NCBI GenBank assembly: GCA_963853835.1
Contig: OY970834.1
Span: forward strand, 20,900,365 to 20,964,364
Length of the DNA: 64,000 nucleotides
Direction of reading: 5' to 3'
Source of the DNA: Calendula officinalis
Taxonomy: Eukaryota; Streptophyta; Magnoliopsida; Asterales; Asteraceae
Position 1 is the stretch's first letter, and every line of letters starts with the position of its first letter. Below the pieces are notes generated by a model. That model saw only the letters and a list, made by a program, of their open reading frames with translations. It did not search any database and was not told the origin of the DNA. The position numbers and the translations under genes were made by a program. Below are positions 57,049-64,000 of this stretch, one piece after another.

Positions 57049-58025
57049 TTCCTGCACTTTCAACAAATATATTTCAATTAGTTAATATTATGTTTACAAT
57101 TATTACTAAAATTATAAACATATACTTCAAAAACCGATTTATTTTTCAATATTATATCAAGATTTTCGTAACTATAGTAAGTATCCCTATAAATCAGCTT
57201 ATTTACTTCTCTAATTTTAAGGATCGAATATATTTACTTCTAAAATATATAACAAATTTCATATGAAAAATTAAATGGTATTATATATTTACCATAACTA
57301 ACTATCAAAGATTAAGGAAGTTTCAAACTTATATTGAATTTCTCCACCATTATAAACGCTTGATTACTATCCATAGAATTGTTATACTACGATTTCATAT
57401 GCTACAGCATTCTGATATTCCAGCTTCTTCGATCTACAAACAATTCAAGATAAGTTTTCTTCTTAAATTAATGGTATTTTATAAGACTTATTCAATAAAT
57501 TAAAGATTTATCATAATGCAATCACATGTGCTAACAGTTAACTTTCAAAATCTGTTTTTGATTCGTGCAGCAATTAACAAAAATGTATAGATAAAGAGCC
57601 TGCATGAACTCAAAAGTCGGTATGTAAATCGCTGCTCATTTTCAATTGTGAAGGATTATACACATCATTACCATTATTGCATATTGCATATTATTTTATA
57701 TTTTCAGTATGTAGATCAGTGACGGCTGCAAATAACTGAAGTCAAACAAATAACTTGGTTCTTAATTCTCAAAACTTAAGAAACTTTACACTTTTTAAAA
57801 CAATATGCATACTGGATTTCCAGTTTTTTTTAATCATTATTTTGACCTTTTTTGGTTACTTTTGACCTATATGTCCAATTTGTTGCGGTTTTGACTTCTA
57901 ATCGGATGATATAGCAAATAACCCTAATTTTAGTTCGAAGTTTATCATACGATACTCGATAGAATTACATATGGTTGTCAATTACTACATAAACAACACC
58001 ATAGGAAAACATAATATGAAGAATC

Positions 58026-58153
58026 AGCACCGTCGGATTACCTAAGCTATCAATAATCTGTCTCTCTTTAACCAATTTAAACGGCAACGATTTCTTCGAT
58101 TGAACCGATGGAGACTGAGCAAAAGCAATAGAGTTCCGAACAACGAACGACAT
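58026..58153 (-). pseudogene. Enolase-like first-exon fragment
   Basis: ATG at 58153. The Ser-rich, basic start MSFVVRNSIAFAQSPSVQSK could be a transit peptide. It is followed by LVKERQIIDSLGNPTV, which matches the conserved enolase N-terminal motif (K-x-R-Q-I-x-D-S-R-G-N-P-T-V), with Leu for the usual Arg. After NPTV the frame loses similarity, at a possible GTGCTG donor. No catalytic enolase segments were found downstream. It lies about 0.5 kb from a Helitron 3' end, so it may be a captured fragment. Identification rests on one short motif. Confidence 0.5.
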
Positions 58154-58215
58154 GTGTTGTTAATTAGCAGGCCTCATTCGGTTGCTTGAATTGTTGTAAC
58201 AAAAGGCCAGCAGAG

Positions 58216-58377
58216 ATGGATAAGATCGTCCGGTTGGAAGAGCATATGGCGAGAGACGAACTTCGAACCCCTGAAATGCAAAACCTAAAACGTCTTCTTT
58301 ACCATTTCATTAAGATGGACTATTTTAGCACTTTGTTGAAATTTTATACCGTAAGCAGGCTCAATAGTCCATCTTAA
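58216..58377 (+). other. Short ORF, possible exon fragment
   Basis: MDKIVRLEEHMARDELRTPE continues for some 50 codons, charged and helical. It starts 60 bp from the divergent enolase-like fragment. Its 3' part overlaps an inverted repeat (TTAAGATGGACTATT and AATAGTCCATCTTAA near 58312-58378). No family recognised. Confidence 0.25.
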
Positions 58378-58580
58378 CTAAACACATATATCAGCCCACT
58401 CTTACTGAGGCATGCTAATGTGAATTGGATTAGAATTACGTGCACACTATCATTACATTTTATTACACTATATATTTACAAAATCTTAATAAATGGACGA
58501 GGCCCTGTACAGGTCTACACATTTCGACCCATATAATTAACAAAAATTATACCACTGATTTCTATAATATATCTCTTGAA

Positions 58581-58615
58581 GCATGCCCGCCCAGTCGGGC
58601 GGGCTATGAAGCTAG
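58581..58615 (+). mobile_element. Helitron 3' terminus
   Basis: GCCCGCCCAGTCGGGCGGGC forms a strong hairpin, followed by TATGAAG, CTAG and T. The element body lies to the left; I could not place the 5' TC end. Confidence 0.75.
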
Positions 58616-58729
58616 TTATATATATACAATTATACAAAATAAAGATCGAAAAACTCATAATTATAATTTATAGCATACTTGTTTCACGTTTACTAAGGTG
58701 AGCTTTTTATATCTAGGATATTATCATTA

Positions 58730-59514
58730 GAGAGAATTGTTCATTGTAATCTTTAATTTTCTTATAGTTCAAGAGATAAATTTCAACTATTAATTAATAA
58801 TAATTAATGATCAATATTAATCATATATTTCATACATGAAGGATATTTCATACATCAACTTTTTATTTTTTATTTTTTATTTTTATTTTTAGTTTTTAGT
58901 TTTAATTTTTTTATTTTAAAATTATTTAATTATTATTTTTTCGTTAAAAAATTAATATTATAGGAAATGATGATATACTTAATCATATGTGATGTTTTGT
59001 ATAATCAAATGTGATTGTATAGTTGATCACAAGTGACATTTTATACAATCATATATGATCAAGTATAGAAATAAATAAAATTAAAAATTAATAAATAATT
59101 AAAATACTAAAATAATACTAAAATAAAAAATATTTATGTGAGTGTCAAATGACCAAAATACTTCTCTATGTATAGAATATGTTATTAATCTTGATGATTA
59201 ACATGTTGCATGATTTGGCGTTATCGAAACTCGGAGCTTTTTGATTGCGGTAGTATTAGGAAGTGAGATATTATATATTTTATTATTTTAAATTATTTTT
59301 TATGATTAACTCATAGAAATCTTAAATGTATGATTTCTTGGGTAGATTGGTTAAAGAACCCTTTGTTGTAATTCGTTTAGCGCTTTGCTAAACTTTCGTA
59401 ATAAAATTTGTCGTTAAAAAAAATAACAAAAAAATTATTAATGATCAATTGTTGAAATTTGTCCTTTAATATTACATAAAACATTAAAACTTAATGACTA
59501 CCTTGAATACATCT
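58730..59514. mobile_element. Mutator-like non-autonomous element, copy 2, diverged
   Basis: Related to 53547-54411: ends GAGAGAATTGTTCATTG and, inverted, AGATGTATTCAAGG. The 9-bp flanks TTATCATTA (58721-58729) and TTATCAATA (59515-59523) match at 8 of 9. The interior has TAATCATATGTGAT-type palindromes (58978-59060). A LINE tail interrupts the right arm. Confidence 0.7.
59196..59437 (+). mobile_element. 5'-truncated LINE tail
   Basis: TTTAGCGCTTTGCTAAAC, then TAATAAAATTTGTCG and A-rich tail (59417-59436), which resemble 3' ends of plant L1-like elements. It splits the right arm of the Mutator-like element, whose sequence resumes at TTAATGATCAATTG. The left limit is approximate. Confidence 0.5.
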
Positions 59515-59564
59515 TTATCAATATATACAAATAAATATTCGATATTAATATTCTATTGACTAAT

Positions 59565-60757
59565 CACTACAAGAAACAAAACATTTAGCGACACACAAAA
59601 TTAGTGATGCTAACGGGGGCGGGTAGTAACGGATATTGCAAATCCTGTACCCGTAACCGAACTCCAATCCCCGCACACGTCCCTGCCCGCGTAATCCCTA
59701 ACAGGTTCAGGTAGTTAAATCCCCGCTGGGTACGCATAACCCGATGGGTATTTGATCAAAAGTTCAAGCAAAAGAAATATTAAACACAACACATGTGGTT
59801 GGGGTATATTAATACACACATACATGCTATCCATGTTAATTGATAGATACTAACTTGCTATGTGGGAAGAGCGCACCTTTATAGATGTGAAAGTTTGTTT
59901 ATAAGTTGTATTCTAGCAATGTGAGATCTTATTTTCTTTGTCATTGTCCCACATCGTTTCTTGAAAGAACCAAACATGTAGAATTGCACTATAAAAAGGG
60001 GAGAACATAGATAAATAAAAATAACATTTTGCCTTAGTATGTATACGTGTATAAAACGGTGCGGATGGTGGAATACCCGTACCCGACCCATCCCCGCTTC
60101 GGGTGTAAAAGTTAAAAACCATCCCCGCCTTGTTACCCATTTAGACGGGTAAAACCCGCCCCGTTAAGGTCGGTACCCATATGTACCCAAATCCACGGAT
60201 CAAATTGGCATCTCTACCCAAAATAGTTTCACTATATGTAGGTCCTAATTACATGTTTACAAAATTAGTATAAAATTTCAAATTTCACTCGTACTTTTTT
60301 AAAAATAAAAAACAAATTAAGTTCTACTTGCATTTTCTAAGAAAACCTTTGATATTAGTCTAGTGACAACAATAATGCAACTGACGCCATCAGTTTTTAT
60401 CAAATCATCGTCACATCAGCTAACACTCCAACCAACATTCGACTGACATACTCATGCTATCAATAACCATTTTCTTCAGTTTTTTGGGCCCAAGATTTAT
60501 AAATATACGCACACAATACCCTTTTAGAATACCTTGGGTCGCACCTAAATGTCTTCTCCACTCTTCCCTAGCCGATGTATTCAACTCTTCTCCAGTCTCA
60601 TCGCTACAACAAACCCTTTAAAGACAACGTGTCTTCGCTATAGGATTTATCAGAATTCATATTTGACCAACCTTATTGCAACGACATGCCGTCGCCATAG
60701 AGCTAGCGGGAAACAAAAAATTGGGCGGTCTATTGAAAACTTTGACCAGTTAGAAAG
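59565..60757. mobile_element. CACTA transposon end, truncated
   Basis: CACTACAAGAAAC (59565-59577) followed by TTTAGCGACACACAAAAT is the usual plant En/Spm-type terminus and subterminal repeat. Further CGCTATAGG-like and GTCGCCATAG-like subterminal words occur to about 60710. The opposite CTTGTAGTG end is not in the window. The right part was replaced by element G. Confidence 0.6.
59602..60216. mobile_element. Non-autonomous hAT element inside CACTA end
   Basis: Ends TAGTGATGCTAA and (inverted) TAGAGATGCCAA. The 8-bp flanks CACAAAAT (59594-59601) and CCCAAAAT (60217-60224) match at 7 of 8. It is rich in GGGTACCCGTA-type words near both ends. No transposase. Confidence 0.75.
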
Positions 60758-62487
60758 TGTAACGACCTGAGTTTTCTATTTATTAATATGTTAGTATTTC
60801 GGTAAGTAAATAACTCGTGATTTCCATTTTTATGTCAAGTATTGATCAATATAATAGTTAGATATGGGTGTTTATGGGATGGAAAGATGGTGATAATTGT
60901 TGTTATCAAATATGGGTAGAAACTGGTGAAGTATCGGGAAGAAAAGATCGGAATGGGCTGATCAGGTGGAGATAGCGGCGCTATCTCCTAAATAGCGACG
61001 CTATCTATAGCGGACCCAAACAGCAACCCGAATTAGCGAAGAGCTCAAACGCGATTTTGAGATAGCGATGAAGATAGCGACGCTATTTGTCGACGCGAAA
61101 AGTCGCGGGGGACAGATAGCGACGCGATTTCTTGGATAGCGACTCTATCTTTCGTTGGTGCACGATACAAGGCAGATTTAAGTCATTTTTCACACACCAA
61201 AACCCTAGAAAGTTCTCTCTAAGAGTGTGTGCGATTTTTGAGTGTTCATGAGCAATTGGGGGTAATTTCTTCACCAAATCTTAAGGATTCTTGCTCCTAG
61301 TTGAAGATCAAAGGTAAATCTTCACTCCTCTTGGGTTTTAAGCCTTGGATTCAAGTAGGGCAAAACTTGAATCTCAAACCCTAGTTTTGGGTTGTTACTT
61401 TAATGGTTAAATGGAAGTTTTATAACTTAGATCTACATCATTTTGACAAGGAAAATGTGTTCATAACATGGATTTATGATGTTATGGAGATTTATGAAAT
61501 TAGGGTTTTATAAGTTAACTAAAATTAGGAAAATGGCACTAGTAGATAACTAGTGGTAAGAGATGTAGTCAATGATGGTGTTTGATGTTAAATCTTGTGA
61601 TGATTTATATATTAGGGTTTGGTGGAAGGATTTGAGGCTTTCAAGTCCTGGAAAGTAAAGATTGTGTTCAAAGGACACAAATTGGATTAAGCTTGGCAAA
61701 TGTGAGTGCATGTGAACTTTCAAAACTGAGTACATAGTTAGGAAATGTTTTATGACTAAATGTTTTATCGAATCTATAAGTAAGCTAGTTATTTATGTGA
61801 TTTATGATGAATTGCTTATATGATGACGAATTGATTGATTGAGAAATGATGGAGCTATAAGCTCATGATGATGATGACTGACAGATAATGTTGATGATGA
61901 CGTCCCAAGGGCCGTGATAGATCGGAGGCATTTCGGTTATTACGGTACCTTTTGGTTAGTGGTAGATTGGAGGCATTCCAATTACCCAACACCTATGAGT
62001 CCCGGTAGATTGGAGGCTTTCCGGTTACCATCGATGCGACGGTCTTGATAGATAGGAGGCATTCCAATTAGCTTAACATTTGGCCAATGATGAATGAAAG
62101 AAAGTGAACCGTTATGAATTTAATAATATTATTTTATTTTAAATGATATTATGTGACTAGTTGTTTATCAGGTCTAAAACCCATGTACCTCACGAGATAA
62201 TTTTGTCTCAAGTGCTATGTTTGTCTTTTTGCTATGTACTCAGGTTCGGGATCGAAGATCTAGGAGGCCCGTTTAGAAGAGGCCTTGTTGAGATTAGCTC
62301 GGTGTTGACGATTTGAGTCCTTATCATGGCTAAGATATAATTTGTAACACCGTTTTTGTATACTCTAATAATCTCAAACAAGAAACCTTTTTCGTTTTTG
62401 TAAAGCCGATATTTGACACCGATACATTGTTAAGTATTTTGGGATGAAATTTTATTGAAATATTGTTTTAAAATTTGAGGTGTTACA
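60758..62487 (+). repeat. G 5' LTR
   Basis: TGTAACGACCTGAG to GAGGTGTTACA, 1730 bp, followed by a primer-binding site. It contains a palindrome cluster GATAGCG(A/G)CGCTATC (60971-61150) and four imperfect copies of TAGATTGGAGGCATTCC (61916-62070). Confidence 0.88.
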
Positions 62488-62490
62488 ACT

Positions 62491-62502
62491 TGGTATCAGA
62501 GC
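62491..62502 (+). other. G primer-binding site
   Basis: TGGTATCAGAGC, three bases after the LTR. Confidence 0.92.
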
Positions 62503-62726
62503 TATAGTTTAAGTGAACTAGGTTGAGTTGACCATCTTAGACTTAAACTGAGCTAGTAGGAGCGTAGGTTCCATAGGGTAATTATGAATTGACTGTTGAG
62601 ACCTTAAGTGTATGTTCAATAGGGTTGATCTTGATGGAATAGGTCATGTTTGGTATTGGACGGTCAATGTGACCGTTACTTTGATGAATTGATTTCTAAA
62701 TGACTGATGTTTTATTATAGTAAGAT

Positions 62727-62904
62727 CAAGGTTCTAGAAAGTGTAAGGTGTGGCGTGGCGGCACCATCAAGCCTCAGCCACGACGGGCCATGGCGTTTTT
62801 CAAGGCGTGACTTAAGGCGCCATGGTCTGTTTCGTAACATCGACGCCGCGCCTCACGCATTGGCGACGCCTTGGTGCCGCCATGGCGCGTTTTTTAGAAC
62901 CTTG
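62727..62904. mobile_element. hAT MITE, 178 bp
   Basis: Ends CAAGGTTCTAGAAA and TTTTTTAGAACCTTG. The 8-bp duplication AGTAAGAT is at 62719-62726 and 62905-62912. Interior is GC-rich with GGCGCCATGG-type palindromes. The right duplication contains the first two bases of the gag ATG (62911). Confidence 0.92.
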
Positions 62905-62910
62905 AGTAAG

Positions 62911-64000
62911 ATGGTGCAAACTAGAAGTGGAAGAGGTCCACTTGATCAGGAACAAGATTCAAACCGTGTTCATCCTCCGGTGTTTGGCCCCGAGCCACGT
63001 GTGGAAGAGGAAAACTCCGGGGTTGTGAGGACCACACCCCGCTAACTGTGGAACATCTCCAAACTATGTTCAACTAAATGAGGGATGTCGTGAATGATGA
63101 TGTGAACCGACTCCTCAATGAACATAGGGAGCGGGAGAGGCGGGAGGAATCCCCACCCGGCACAAAAAACAAGTCAAGTAGCGTTGCTTAAACTGAAAAG
63201 TCTTCAACTGAGGAAGAAAGTGACCCCGACCCGAGGGAGAGGAAGGGTTGCACTTATAAGAACTTTGTGGCTTTTAAGCCCGATAACTACTATGGGAGCT
63301 CCGAACCCAAAGTCACGATCTGTTGGATCCGTGAAACCGAACAAGTCCTCGAAGCTAGTACATGTAAGGATGGGGATATGGTTATCTATGCCTCTCGATT
63401 ATTGAAGGATGAAGCCCTCGTTTGGTGGGTCACCATGTATGAAACATTGGGAAAGATGGCGGTGTACCAGATGACTTGGGAAGAATTTGTGAAGCGGTTG
63501 AAGGCAAAGTTTTGCCCCGAAAGGAACTTGGAAAGGCTCCAAGAAGAGTTTGTTCATTTGAAGAAGGAAGGTATGAGTGTAGATGAATACACTAAGAATT
63601 TCACGGGATTGATCCCGTTTGTGATCAAATTGTATCCGGATGAAAGATCCCGGATTGTTCGTTATGCTAATGGGCTCCCGTGTGAGTATGAGTTGGAAGT
63701 AAAAAGGGCCGTCACACTAGATGAAGCAATTAGTGCGGCGAGGAATGTGGAAGAGGTGGGCCGAAGAAAGGTCAATGAAAGGCCGGCGAAGTTTGAAAAA
63801 AGGAAGTTCGAAGGAAGCTCGGGATCGGTGAAAAAGGGAAGGTTCACCCCGACTTTTTCAAAGCAAACAAGAGTGGGCACATGTAAGAAATGTGGCAAGG
63901 ACCACAAGGGTGAGTGTTTGGCGGACTCAAAATCTTGTTTCAAATGTGGGAGGATAGGGCATAAGGCAAGGGATTGTCGGGCCAAGACCGTGGATGAGAT
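62911..64000 (+). pseudogene. Element G gypsy gag, runs off the window
   Basis: ATG at 62911 begins MVQTRSGRGPLDQEQDSNRV. A frameshift at about 63041 and in-frame TAA codons at 63075 and 63189 break the first part. From 63192 the frame is open to the edge. KNFVAFKPDNYYGSSEPKV, YASRLLKDEALVWWVTMYET, TWEEFVKRLKAKFCPERNLE and LKKEGMSVDEYTKNFTGLI make up the gypsy gag domain. A double Cys cluster follows, with CKKCGKDHKGEC and CFKCGRIGHKARDC. Pol would lie beyond 64000. Both TAA codons could be Gln CAA mutated by C to T. Confidence 0.88.

Overview
The window is plant nuclear DNA, almost certainly from a eudicot. It is nearly all nested LTR retrotransposons, with Helitrons, hAT, PIF/Harbinger, Mutator-like and CACTA remnants. 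I see no intact host gene. The gag and polyprotein families (copia gags with long coiled-coil tails, gypsy polyproteins with 2.6-2.7 kb LTRs) resemble those I know from Asteraceae, so a composite-family plant is my best guess. That is an inference from memory, not a search.

The left 41 kb is one deep nest. The host is an old minus-strand copia element (called F): LTR at 37966-41397 and gag in two halves, 37880-37270 and 1573-1. Its gag is split by a second minus-strand copia-type element (A1; LTRs 36767-37264 and 1579-2076) bounded by a 5-bp duplication TCATT at 1574-1578 and 37265-37269. A1 contains a related element (A2; LTR 25427-25925, gag 24096-25328), a block of a gypsy-like element with 2.6 kb LTRs (C; 27682-36711), and a 20.5 kb block D (2816-23290) flanked by TATGT. 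Block D has a plus-strand copia element (D1; 2816-7225) cut off in its integrase by a minus-strand relative (D2; 7226-23290). The D2 gag is split by a complete minus-strand gypsy element (E; 11321-22254) with duplication ATCCC. A solo LTR of the E family (38415-41133, duplication GTTCA) sits in the F LTR. The longest chain is F > A1 > A2 > D1 > D2 > E, six levels.

From 41.4 to 50.2 kb, a Tourist-like MITE (TSD TTA) is split inside its right terminal repeat by a non-autonomous copia-like element (H; 42706-50167, 249-bp LTRs, duplication ACCCC). H keeps a decayed coiled-coil gag but has no pol. In its place are two sets of short repeats that can form hairpins: one of four units (46514-46673), one of six (46862-48835). 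The stem sequences change from unit to unit while pairing is kept and the flanks stay constant. This is the most unusual signal in the window. An 869-bp hAT element is inserted in the array.

From 50.2 to 60.8 kb lie a decayed Helitron helicase ending in a Helitron 3' terminus (52858), two related Mutator-like elements full of an AATCACATGTGATT palindrome, a short Helitron with a duplicated end carrying a tRNA-like Pol III promoter module, an enolase-like first-exon fragment near another Helitron 3' end, a truncated LINE tail, and a CACTA end with a hAT inside.

The right end (60758-64000) is the start of a plus-strand gypsy element (G): LTR, primer-binding site, a hAT MITE inserted exactly at the gag start codon, and a gag that runs off the window.
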